Assembly: GCA_044226035.1 (NCBI GenBank)
Contig: JBGAHT010000060.1
Span: forward strand, 1-16,743
From: Pseudoluteimonas sp044226035
GTDB taxonomy: Bacteria; Pseudomonadota; Gammaproteobacteria; Xanthomonadales; Xanthomonadaceae
Direction: 5' to 3'
DNA length: 16,743 nt
In this document: positions 6,920 through 13,852 of the stretch, one piece after another
Layout of the letters: every line of letters begins with the position of its first letter
Position numbering within the stretch: the stretch's first letter is position 1
The notes under the pieces: model-generated
What the model saw: the letters and a program-made list of their open reading frames with translations, nothing else
What the model was told of the DNA's origin: nothing
Databases searched by the model: none
Made by a program: the position numbers and the translations under genes

Positions 6920-7040
6920 GGAGCGCCTTCGGGCGTGGCCATAGGAAATCACCGCGATGGCGGCTTCAAACTGGGAGCGCCCGTCAGGACGCGACAGGCG
7001 GGATCGCGTCGAAGTTCGTGCCGGAATGGGCGCTGCTACA
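6916..7040. repeat. REP-like inverted-repeat element between sbcB and kmo
   Basis: The ends TGTAGGAGCGCC (6916-6927) and GGCGCTGCTACA (7029-7040) are inverted copies with one mismatch. Inside are a UUCG-capped hairpin CGCC-TTCG-GGCG (6924-6935) and a seven-base stem GACGCGA/TCGCGTC with a nine-base loop (6988-7010). It fills the whole gap between the divergently placed 5' end of sbcB and 3' end of kmo. Its right tip contains the kmo stop codon (TAG, 7036-7038) and its left tip part of the sbcB -10 box. It may act as a 3' stabiliser for the kynurenine operon mRNA. The TGTAGGAGCG ends are of the kind common in intergenic repeats of xanthomonads and pseudomonads. Confidence 0.65.
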
Positions 7041-8412
7041 GGGGATCGAGCTTCGCCAGCACCGCCGCATCGACCGCCGCCCAGTCCACGCCGTCGAGCG
7101 CATCGAGCCTGCGCGTGGCGTTTTCGAGGATTTCGCGCTGCACCTCGCTGCGGTGCAGGGCGACCGAATAGGGGATGCGCATGAAGCTGACCATCGCGTA
7201 ATGCGGCACGAAGCGGCCCGGGTGCCGTTCCTGCAGCGCGAGTTCGAGCCGTCGCTGCAGCAGGAACGCGGCGTCGTCGACCTTGTCGCGCATCTCGATG
7301 TAGTTCTCCAGCGCCATTTCCTGGATCGCCTCGGCGTCGGGCTTGCGCTGCGCCTCGAACGCGGCGAAGGCCTCGGCGCGCGAGGGCGCGCGTTCCAGGT
7401 GCTCGGCCAGCGCCACGCAATCCTCGAACGCGCAGTTCATGCCCTGGCCGTGGAACGGCACCATCGCGTGCGCGGCATCGCCGATCAGCACCGCGCGGCC
7501 GTCGAGATGCCAGCGATCGAGATACAAGGTCGCAAGCATGCCGGTCGGGTTCGCCTCGTAGTCGTGGCGCAGGTCCGGGATCAGCGGCAGCGCGTCGGGA
7601 AAATCGCGTTCGAACAGCGCCTGCGCCTGGTCCGCGGTTTCGACCAGCTCGAAGCTCGGGTATTCACCCTTGTGCGGCATGAACAGCGTCACGGTGAAGG
7701 TGCGCTCGTCGTTGGGCAGGGCGATGCACATGTAGTGGCCGCGCGGCCAGATGTGCAGCGCGTTCGGCTCGATGCGGAAATCGCCGGACGGCGTCGGCGG
7801 GATTTCCAGCTCCTTGTAGCCGTGGTCCAGCCATTCGGTGCGCTCGCCCAGCGATTCGACCTTCGCCATCTCCGCGCGCACGCTGGAACCGGCGCCGTCC
7901 GCGCCGACCAGCGCGGCGAACGGGCGCACGGTTTCGATGCCGTCGCCGCGGAAGGTCGCCAGCCCGGCGTCGAAATCCGCGTGCAGCAGGCCGTGGTCGA
8001 AGTGCAGGCGCGCGCCGTGCGATTCGGCGACTTCCAGCAGCACGATGTTGAGCTCGCCGCGGTTGATCGACCAGATCACCTCGGAGTCGTCGCGGCCGTA
8101 GCGCTGCAATCCCGGTTCGCCGTGCAGCGGGTGCACGAAGCGGCCGCGCATCATCACCGCCTGGCGCATCACCGCCTGGTCCGCGCCGGCCTGGCGCAGC
8201 GCGTGCAGGCCGCGTTCGGCCAGCGCGAGGTTGATCGAACGCCCGCCGGCGTAGCCGTGCACGCGCGGGTCGCCGCGGCGTTCGTACACGTCCACCGACC
8301 AGCCGCGTTGCGCGAGCAGCGCCGCCAGCAGCGCGCCGGCGAGTCCGCCGCCGACGATGGTCAAAGCCTTGTCATTCCCGCGTAGGCGGGAATCCAGCTT
8401 TTCAGCTGTCAT
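7036..8412 (-). CDS. kmo: Kynurenine 3-monooxygenase with repeat-derived N-terminus
   Basis: A 458-residue FAD-dependent aromatic hydroxylase that turns L-kynurenine into 3-hydroxykynurenine with NADPH and O2. Visible motifs: FAD-binding ALTIVGGGLAGALLA with the acidic strand end VDVYERR, GRSINLALAERG typical of KMO, VGADGAGSSVR, and the second FAD motif VLIGDAAHAMVPFHGQGMN. It is the last gene of the operon. The first 14 residues (MTAEKLDSRLRGND) are translated from a mobile-type repeat, and the conserved protein begins only at about residue 16. I chose ATG 8412 because GGAG at 8419-8422 is spaced six bases away; it overlaps the GIY-YIG gene by 11 bases. A TTG at 8424 or a TTG at codon 17 are alternatives. 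The native start seems to have been displaced by the inserted cassette. Confidence 0.93.
   Translation of the reverse strand: MTAEKLDSRLRGNDKALTIVGGGLAGALLAALLAQRGWSVDVYERRGDPRVHGYAGGRSINLALAERGLHALRQAGADQAVMRQAVMMRGRFVHPLHGEPGLQRYGRDDSEVIWSINRGELNIVLLEVAESHGARLHFDHGLLHADFDAGLATFRGDGIETVRPFAALVGADGAGSSVRAEMAKVESLGERTEWLDHGYKELEIPPTPSGDFRIEPNALHIWPRGHYMCIALPNDERTFTVTLFMPHKGEYPSFELVETADQAQALFERDFPDALPLIPDLRHDYEANPTGMLATLYLDRWHLDGRAVLIGDAAHAMVPFHGQGMNCAFEDCVALAEHLERAPSRAEAFAAFEAQRKPDAEAIQEMALENYIEMRDKVDDAAFLLQRRLELALQERHPGRFVPHYAMVSFMRIPYSVALHRSEVQREILENATRRLDALDGVDWAAVDAAVLAKLDPL
8371..8401. repeat. Hairpin repeat, kmo side
   Basis: The stem ATTCCCGC/GCGGGAAT with loop GTAG is followed by the shared tail CCAGCTTT. 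In the kmo frame it encodes KLDSRLRGND. It is the inverted partner of the copy at 8729-8759. The outer base pair of the stem differs between the copies (T:A here, G:C there) yet stays paired, which suggests the hairpin is what is conserved. Confidence 0.85.
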
Positions 8413-8707
8413 TCCCGGCTCCAATGATGCTTGGCCATAGATCCTTCCAGTCGGGGTTCATGGTTTCGATCAAGCGGATTTTCCATTCGCGGTTCCATTT
8501 CTTGAGCTGCTTTTCCCGCAGGATCGCCGATTCCATGGAGCCATGCTGTTCGTACCAGACCAGGCGCACGACCCCGTATCGATTGGTAAAACCTTCGACG
8601 ACGTGCTCCCGATGCTGCCAGATTCGTGCGATGAGATCGCTGGTCACCCCGATGTAGAGCGTCCCCTGGTAATGGCTTGCCAAGATATAGACGGCAGGTT
8701 GTTTCAC
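8402..8707 (-). CDS. Single-domain GIY-YIG nuclease-like protein
   Basis: A 101-residue protein consisting of one GIY-YIG domain of the small UvrC/URI-like type. Motifs: PAVYILAS (the GIY strand, here VYI), TLYIGVTSDL (YIG), RIWQHREHV with the conserved Arg and His, and the family signature AILREKQLKKWNREWK with the probable metal-binding Glu. The last residues (GNDS) are encoded by a fragment of the flanking repeat. I chose GTG 8707 because family members usually begin MKQPAVYIL; the open frame goes back to TTG 8722. The gene lies between kynU and kmo but has no place in tryptophan chemistry. Such genes often accompany dispersed repeats; substrate DNA and activity are unknown. Confidence 0.85.
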   Translation of the reverse strand: MKQPAVYILASHYQGTLYIGVTSDLIARIWQHREHVVEGFTNRYGVVRLVWYEQHGSMESAILREKQLKKWNREWKIRLIETMNPDWKDLWPSIIGAGNDS

Positions 8708-8728
8708 CCGGAACTGATGCAAAGGGCG

Positions 8729-8759
8729 AAAGCTGGATGCCCGCCTTCGCGGGCATGAC
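8729..8759. repeat. Hairpin repeat, kynU side
   Basis: The stem ATGCCCGC/GCGGGCAT with a four-base loop is preceded by AAAGCTGG, in inverted orientation to 8371-8401. It begins two bases downstream of the kynU TAA and lies upstream of the GIY-YIG start, so both genes of the operon are now separated by it. Confidence 0.85.
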
Positions 8760-8761
8760 GA

Positions 8762-10036
8762 TTATTTTCCATCGCGCCACTCCCGCACGGTGCGCGCGAA
8801 GCGCAGCACGTCGGCGAAGCTGTTGTACAGCGGCACCGGCGAAATGCGGATCACGTCCGGTTCGCGCCAGTCGCCGAGCACGCCGCGCGAGCCGAGGTAT
8901 TCGAACAGCGCGCGCCCGCGTTCGCGTCCGCCGGCCACGCGCAGCGACAGCTGGCAGCCGCGCTGCGCCGGGTCGCGCGGGGTGACGACCTGCAGCACGG
9001 TGCGCAATTCCGCGTCGATCAGCGCTTCGAGGTAGCCGGTGAGCCGCTCCGACTTGGCGCGCAGCGCGGGCAGGGTCGCGCGGTCGAACAGCTCCAGCGA
9101 CGCGCGCAGCGGCGCGACGCCGAGGATCGGCGGGTTCGACAACTGCCAGCCGTCGGCGCCGGGCGTGGGATCGAACTGCGGCCCCATCCTGAAGCGCACG
9201 CGCTGGTCGTTGCCCCACCAGCCGGCGAAGCGCGGGCGATCCGTGCGCGCATGGCGTTCGTGCACGAAGCAGCCGGCGACCGCGCCGGGCCCGGAGTTCA
9301 TGTACTTGTAGTGGCACCAGACCGCGAAATCCGCGCCGCTGTCGTGCAAGCGCAGCGGCAGGTTGCCGACCGCGTGCGCGAGGTCGAAGCCCACGGTCGC
9401 GCCGGCGGCACGGCCGAGCCGCGCGATTTCCGCGAGGTCGAAGGCCTGGCCGGTGCGGTACTGCACGCCCGGCCACACGATCGTCGCCAGGCGCGGGCCG
9501 TGTTCGGCGATGGCGCGTTCGATCGCGGCCGTCGAGAACGTGCCGTCCTCGCCGTCGGGCTCGACTTCCACCAGCGCCTCGGCCGGGTCGAAGCCGTGGA
9601 AGCGCACCTGCGATTCCAGCGCGTAGCGGTCGGACGGAAACGCGCCGGCTTCCATCAGCAGGACCGGGCGCTCGCGGGTCGGGCGATAGAAGCTGACCAG
9701 CATCAGGTGCAGGTTCGCGGTCAGCGAATTCATCGCCACCACTTCGGAAGGTTGCGCGCCGACCACGCGCGCCAGTCCGTCGCGCACCAGCTCGTGGTAG
9801 GGCATCCACGCCGCTTCGCCGGTGAAATGGCCTTCGACCGCTTCGTCCGCCCACTTGTCCAGCACTTCCTCGACATGCGCGCGCGCGCCCTTCGGCTGCA
9901 GCCCCAGCGAATTGCCGACGAAATAGGCCTGCGGCTCGCCCTCGTGCAGCGGCAGGTGGAATTGCCCGCGGAACGCGCGCAGCGGGTCGGCGGCGTCGAG
10001 CGACTGTGCGTATTCGTCGGAGAAAGGGTTTGTCAT
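8762..10036 (-). CDS. kynU: Kynureninase
   Basis: A 424-residue PLP-dependent hydrolase that splits 3-hydroxykynurenine (or kynurenine) into 3-hydroxyanthranilate (or anthranilate) and alanine. Family landmarks: YFVGNSLGLQPKG (38-50), NSLTANLHLM (103-112), IVWPGVQYRTGQ, FDLAHAVGNLPL (217-228) with the PLP-binding Asp, and WCHYKYMNSGPGA (240-252) with the Schiff-base lysine K244. RFAGWWGN and the C-terminal IRISPVPLYNSF are also present. The length is typical. The ATG at 10036 has only a distant AAGG ribosome binding site. Upstream is a 113-base gap with an inverted repeat, so kynU may also have its own control; downstream it was probably next to kmo before the cassette arrived. Confidence 0.96.
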   Translation of the reverse strand: MTNPFSDEYAQSLDAADPLRAFRGQFHLPLHEGEPQAYFVGNSLGLQPKGARAHVEEVLDKWADEAVEGHFTGEAAWMPYHELVRDGLARVVGAQPSEVVAMNSLTANLHLMLVSFYRPTRERPVLLMEAGAFPSDRYALESQVRFHGFDPAEALVEVEPDGEDGTFSTAAIERAIAEHGPRLATIVWPGVQYRTGQAFDLAEIARLGRAAGATVGFDLAHAVGNLPLRLHDSGADFAVWCHYKYMNSGPGAVAGCFVHERHARTDRPRFAGWWGNDQRVRFRMGPQFDPTPGADGWQLSNPPILGVAPLRASLELFDRATLPALRAKSERLTGYLEALIDAELRTVLQVVTPRDPAQRGCQLSLRVAGGRERGRALFEYLGSRGVLGDWREPDVIRISPVPLYNSFADVLRFARTVREWRDGK

Positions 10037-10048
10037 CTGGGAAGAGCC

Positions 10049-10142
10049 TTTTGACGCGGATCAGATCGGATAAAAGCGATTGATGAAGAAACAGCACTTG
10101 CTGACGGTGATCTGTGTTTATCCGCTTTGATCCGTGTCAAAA
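10049..10142. repeat. Inverted repeat between ACMSD and kynU genes
   Basis: TTTTGACGCGGATCA (10049-10063) and TGATCCGTGTCAAAA (10128-10142) are inverted copies with one mismatch, and an inner pair GGATAAA (10068-10074) / TTTATCC (10117-10123) extends the stem. The structure fills nearly the whole gap, the largest native gap in the operon. It could stabilise or partly terminate the upstream transcript, or be a dispersed repeat. Neither arm is followed by a long T tract on the minus strand beyond the four T's contained in it. Confidence 0.6.
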
Positions 10143-10149
10143 ATAACTA

Positions 10150-11160
10150 TCACGCGAACCTCGATTCGGGCAGCCCCAGCCATTCCAGCGCGGTGCCGTT
10201 GTAGAGCCGGGCCTGCTCGGCTTCGTTCAATCCCAGGCGATCGATGCCTTCGCCCGGTACCTGCTCGCCGAGCGGGAACGGATAGTCGGTGCCGAGCATC
10301 ACCCGGTCCGCGCCGCAGGTTTCGAGCAGGTAGCGCAGCGCCGCGTCGTCGGCGACCCAGGAATCGAAGTACAGGCGTTTCAGGTATTCGCGCGGGTTGC
10401 GGAAGTTGTCGGTCGCGACCAGGTCCGGGCGCATGTTGAAGCCGTGCTCGATGCGGCCGATGGTGTAGGGGAAGCTGCCGCCGCCGTGGGCGAGGCAGAC
10501 CTTCAGCTTCGGCAACCGTTCCAGCACGCCGCCGAAGACCAGGCAGCAGGCCGCGCGCGATTGCTCGGCCGGCATCCCCACCAGCCACGGCAGCCAGTAC
10601 TTGGGCATCGAATCGGTGCCCATCATGTCCCAGGGATGCACCAGGATCGCGGCGCCCAGTTCGCTCGCGGCCTGGAAGAACTCGAACAGCTCGGGCGCGT
10701 CGAGGTTCCAGCCGCCGACGTGCGAGCCGATCTGCACGCCCTGCAGCCCGAGTTCGTCCATGCAGCGCTCGAGTTCGCGCACGGCGAGCGAGGGCGACTG
10801 CAGCGGCACCGTGCCGATGCCGGCGTAATGGCGCGGGAACTCGCGGCAGGTCCCGGCCATGTGGTCGTTGAGCGCCTTGTGCAGTTCCAGCGCCTGGTGC
10901 GGCTTGGCCCAGTAGCTGAACATCACCGGCACGGTGGACAGCACTTGCACCTGCACGCCGAAGGCGGCGTAGTCGTCGATGCGGATCCGCGGGTCCCAGG
11001 TCTTGGGCCAGATCTCGCGGAAGAACTTGCCGTCCTTGTAGATGCGGTGGCGGCCGTCGTCGCCGTGGTGGATCACCGGGAAGCGGTTGTCGCCGTACTT
11101 CGCGGCCAGGTCCGGCCAGTCGCGCGGCAGGTAGTGGGCGTGGGTGTCGATCTTGAGCAT
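10150..11160 (-). CDS. nbaD: 2-amino-3-carboxymuconate-6-semialdehyde decarboxylase
   Basis: A 336-residue amidohydrolase-fold decarboxylase (ACMSD) that converts ACMS to 2-aminomuconate semialdehyde and CO2, so diverting the pathway from quinolinate and NAD toward full breakdown. The zinc ligands are all present at the expected spacing: H7 and H9 in DTHAHYLP, H175 in LVHPWDMMG, H225 in LAHGGGSFPY and D292 in LGTDYPFPLG. The length is that of bacterial ACMSD. The frame remains open far upstream across the FUSC gene, but the family start MLKIDTHAHYLP sets the ATG at 11160. It lies eight bases after the FUSC stop with no clear ribosome binding site; a TAAACT box is five bases away. The nba names come from the 2-nitrobenzoate pathway enzymes. 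Confidence 0.95.
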   Translation of the reverse strand: MLKIDTHAHYLPRDWPDLAAKYGDNRFPVIHHGDDGRHRIYKDGKFFREIWPKTWDPRIRIDDYAAFGVQVQVLSTVPVMFSYWAKPHQALELHKALNDHMAGTCREFPRHYAGIGTVPLQSPSLAVRELERCMDELGLQGVQIGSHVGGWNLDAPELFEFFQAASELGAAILVHPWDMMGTDSMPKYWLPWLVGMPAEQSRAACCLVFGGVLERLPKLKVCLAHGGGSFPYTIGRIEHGFNMRPDLVATDNFRNPREYLKRLYFDSWVADDAALRYLLETCGADRVMLGTDYPFPLGEQVPGEGIDRLGLNEAEQARLYNGTALEWLGLPESRFA

Positions 11161-11168
11161 GGCGCAGT

Positions 11169-13280
11169 TTAACCGGCCGCCGCGACGGCCGCGGTCGCCG
11201 CGGCGGGGGATTCGCGCAGGATGTGCGCGAGGCTGTCGATGCTGTCGGCGATGCGGTCGCAGGCATCGGCCAGGGCGGCGTCCACCGCGTCGTCGCCGTC
11301 GTCGGCCTCGAGGCGCGCGGCCAGCGCGCGTTCGGCCGGGCGCAGCGACGGCTGCTGCAGCAGCTTGCCGTCGCGCAGGCGGGCGGCGATCGCGCCGAGC
11401 GCGCCGTCGACCTCGCCGGCGAAGCGTTCCAGCTCCGGCAGCGCGGGCAGCGTCGCGCCGTCGATCAGCATCGCCTCGATCGGGATCACCGCGCGGATCA
11501 GCCGGTTGGCGTTCGACAGCAGCGATTCGGCGCGCTCGACGATGCGCCGGCCCGGGGCGTTGCGCGGCTCGGCGCGCAGGCGCTCGAGGGAGGCGAGCAC
11601 GTTCGTCCGCGCCGAACGCGCGGCGTTGCGGGTTTCGTGCAGCGCGGCCATGTCGCCGGCGAGCAGCGCGCGCAGGTGCAGGCGGTAGCCTTCGACCAGC
11701 TTCGCCAGCGCCGGCTGCACGCGGTCGGATTCCCAGGTGGGCCACAGCAGGTAGGCGCCGAGCGCGAGCATGGCGGCGAGCACGGTGGCGATGATGCGCA
11801 TCTCCAGCGCCTCGGCCGGGGCCACGCCCTCGAACGAGAACAGCAGCACCAGCAAGCCGGTGAGCAGCGCGACCGCGAGCGCGTAGTTCGCCTGCGCGTA
11901 CAGGCGGAAGCCGAGGCAGAGCAGGGCCATCAGCAGCAGCTTGGCCGGCGCGCTGTCCATGCCGTAGTGGATCAGCACGCTGGCCACCAGCAGGCCGGCG
12001 AAGGTGCCCAGCGTGCGCTGCACGCCGAAGCGCAGGGTGCCGCCGAAATCGGGCTTGAGCACGATCGCGGCGGTCATCGGCAGCCACACGCCGTGCGGCA
12101 TCGCCAGCGCGCGTTCGACCACGAACGACAGCGCGACGATGGCGGTGCAGCGCAGCGCGTGCCGCAGCGCCACCGACGAGAGCTTGAGGTTGGCGCGCAG
12201 GATGTTGCGTGGATCGGCCGGCCGCAGCGCCGCGGGCAGGCGCGCTTCGGCGCTGCGCGCCTCGATTTCGCCGCGGCTGCTGGCCAGCGCGCTGTTGCGC
12301 GCCAGCGCGCGCAGCTGCCCGCCGAGGCCTTCGGCGCGGGCCAGGGCGATGCGCGCGAGGCGGCGGTCGCGCGCGGGCAGGTCCGGGCGGATCGCGGCGG
12401 CGAACGCGGACACGGCGCGGGTGTAGGCCGCGAGCAGGGCCTCGGCCTGCACCGCCTGTGCACGGCGCATGCCGTCGGCGAGCGCGTCGAACACCTCGGC
12501 GCTGGCGGTGGCGACCGCGCGTAGCCGTTCGCGCAGGGCGGCGTCCTCGATGCGCTGGCCGATGTCGCCGAGGGTGACCAGTTCCACCCGCGCGCGTTCG
12601 CAGGTTTCCGCCAGCACGCGGAACGCCTGCACCGCGATGCCGCGCGCGCGGTATTCGCCATGCAGGGTTTCGACGACATCGCTCGCGGCTTGCGACGCCG
12701 GCGGCGGCGAGCTCGCGTCGCTCGGCGCGCGCGCCGCCTGCGCCAGCTGTTCCAGCACCGAGGCCAGGGCGAAGCGTTCCGGCCGGTAGCGCTGCAAGGG
12801 CCATGCGGCCAGCGCGAACAGCAACTGCAGCAGGCCGCCGCCGAAGATCGCCAGCGCCACGCCGGGCGCGTTCGACGCGGGCAGACGCATGTCGGCGGTG
12901 ATGAGCAGCACGATCAGGCTGGTGAGGCCGACGCGCGTGGCCATCGGCCCGAGCGCGACCATCATCCCGCCGACAAGCGAAAACGCGACGACCGCAAGCG
13001 TGGCCCACGGCGTCGAGGCGCCGACGAGGATGCCGACCAGCGCCGCCAGGCCCGCGCCCAGCGCGGCCGCGAGCATCCGCGCCATGCGCAGCCGGTAAGG
13101 GCCGGGCTGGTCGCTGAACATGGTGTTGAGCGCGCCGGAGGTGGCGGCGAGGCCGGCGGCCTGGTGTCCGGTGGCGATGCCGATGGCCAGCGGCGCGACC
13201 ACCGCCGCGGTGTTGCGCAGCGCCACCCGCAGCGGAACGTCGCCGGGCTTGAGGTCGGTGAGGTTGCGCAGCACGCGCAC
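11169..13280 (-). CDS. FUSC-family inner membrane transporter
   Basis: A 703-residue protein of the fusaric-acid-resistance (FUSC/YccS/AaeB-like) family. It has the usual plan of two membrane halves: hydrophobic helices at about residues 20-180, a soluble helical region of about 200 residues, a second membrane block at about 370-520 with the signature GVWLPMTAAIVLKPDFGGT...RTLGTFAG, and a C-terminal soluble helical domain. Relatives export aromatic acids or are of unknown function. It is embedded between the 3-hydroxyanthranilate dioxygenase (four-base gap) and ACMSD (eight-base gap), so it belongs to the operon. Fusaric acid is a picolinic acid, and quinolinate and picolinate form spontaneously here, so export of these is a reasonable but unproven role. 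The start is GTG 13280; GTG 13274 is an alternative. Confidence 0.9.
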   Translation of the reverse strand: MRVLRNLTDLKPGDVPLRVALRNTAAVVAPLAIGIATGHQAAGLAATSGALNTMFSDQPGPYRLRMARMLAAALGAGLAALVGILVGASTPWATLAVVAFSLVGGMMVALGPMATRVGLTSLIVLLITADMRLPASNAPGVALAIFGGGLLQLLFALAAWPLQRYRPERFALASVLEQLAQAARAPSDASSPPPASQAASDVVETLHGEYRARGIAVQAFRVLAETCERARVELVTLGDIGQRIEDAALRERLRAVATASAEVFDALADGMRRAQAVQAEALLAAYTRAVSAFAAAIRPDLPARDRRLARIALARAEGLGGQLRALARNSALASSRGEIEARSAEARLPAALRPADPRNILRANLKLSSVALRHALRCTAIVALSFVVERALAMPHGVWLPMTAAIVLKPDFGGTLRFGVQRTLGTFAGLLVASVLIHYGMDSAPAKLLLMALLCLGFRLYAQANYALAVALLTGLLVLLFSFEGVAPAEALEMRIIATVLAAMLALGAYLLWPTWESDRVQPALAKLVEGYRLHLRALLAGDMAALHETRNAARSARTNVLASLERLRAEPRNAPGRRIVERAESLLSNANRLIRAVIPIEAMLIDGATLPALPELERFAGEVDGALGAIAARLRDGKLLQQPSLRPAERALAARLEADDGDDAVDAALADACDRIADSIDSLAHILRESPAAATAAVAAAG

Positions 13281-13284
13281 GGCG

Positions 13285-13848
13285 TCAGGTGATGTCCGCC
13301 TCGGAGTCCGCGTCCAGTTCGTAGCGGGTCGGGCGCGGGTTCAGCGTGCCGCACTGCCTGCAGGTGCGCAGCGCGTCGCTGCGGTAGAAGTTCTCGAACA
13401 CGCGGAAGAAATCCTGCTCGATGTCGACCAGGTGGAACGACTCCGCGTACAGCTCGTGGTTGCAGTTCACGCAGAACCACATCAGCGCGTCGTCCTCGTG
13501 CGGCAGGCGCCTGCGTTCGATCACCAGCCCGACCGAACCTGGCATGCGCTGCGGCGAATGCGGCACCCGCGGCGGCAGGAAGAACATCTCGCCGGCGCGG
13601 ATCGGGATGTCGCGCGCGACGCGCCGCCCGGAAGCGTCGTCCTCCTGGATGCGCAGCAGCATCTCGCCCTCGAGCTGGTAGAACCACTCCGGCCCCTGCT
13701 CGAAGTGGAAGTCGGTGCGCGCATTCGGCCCGCCCACCACCATCACGATGTAATCGTCGTCGACGATGCACTTGTTGCCGACCGGCGGCTTCAGCAGGTG
13801 GCGGTGCTCGTCGATCCAGGCCTGCAGGTTGATCGGGTTCGGCAGCAT
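13285..13848 (-). CDS. nbaC: 3-hydroxyanthranilate 3,4-dioxygenase
   Basis: A 187-residue cupin dioxygenase that opens 3-hydroxyanthranilate to ACMS with O2. The Fe(II) ligands are H48 and E54 (DFHFEQGPEWFY) and H97 (PPRVPHSPQRM); R44 in NARTDFH is a likely substrate contact. The C-terminal half carries CVNC (C126, C129) and CRQC (C163, C166), the second rubredoxin-like metal site typical of bacterial HAO. The length is normal. The ATG at 13848 has an excellent ribosome binding site (AAGGAG) that overlaps the end of the deaminase gene, four bases upstream of the start region. Its product is the unstable ACMS, which cyclises to quinolinate if ACMSD does not keep up. Confidence 0.96.
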   Translation of the reverse strand: MLPNPINLQAWIDEHRHLLKPPVGNKCIVDDDYIVMVVGGPNARTDFHFEQGPEWFYQLEGEMLLRIQEDDASGRRVARDIPIRAGEMFFLPPRVPHSPQRMPGSVGLVIERRRLPHEDDALMWFCVNCNHELYAESFHLVDIEQDFFRVFENFYRSDALRTCRQCGTLNPRPTRYELDADSEADIT

Positions 13849-13852
13849 CGGC

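Larger units (their letters stand above)
8370..8759 (-). mobile_element. Repeat-bounded GIY-YIG cassette
   Basis: A segment of about 390 bases separates kynureninase from kynurenine monooxygenase. It is bounded by inverted copies of a hairpin repeat (8371-8401 and 8729-8759) that agree at 28 of 31 positions. It carries a single small GIY-YIG nuclease gene and has visibly lower GC than the operon around it. An extra partial repeat copy (TGTCATTCCCG at 8407-8417, also at 8370-8380) sits inside the left end. The right end stops two bases from the kynU stop codon and the left end runs into the kmo coding frame. No transposase and no clear target-site duplication are visible. Calling it mobile is an inference from structure, composition and the interrupted operon. 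Confidence 0.5.

Noticed and set aside
6908..7420. N-terminal extension of sbcB by 171 codons
   Set aside because: It overlaps kmo and the repeat element and is low-complexity. ExoI proteins begin just before the FYDLETFG motif.
5540..8385. Long plus-strand frames opposite sbcB and kmo (543 and 455 codons)
   Set aside because: Their compositions are the Arg/Ala/Val/Gln/His-rich type expected antisense to GC-rich genes. The opposite strand encodes clear enzymes.
8409..8761. Kynureninase C-terminal extension through the GIY-YIG region
   Set aside because: The long open frame there is in a different phase from kynU, which stops at TAA 8762-8764 after a normal family C-terminus.
11161..13008. 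A very long minus-strand frame upstream of and continuous with ACMSD (952 codons in all)
   Set aside because: The upstream part is an Arg/Ala-rich shadow of the FUSC gene in another frame. The ACMSD family start lies at 11160.
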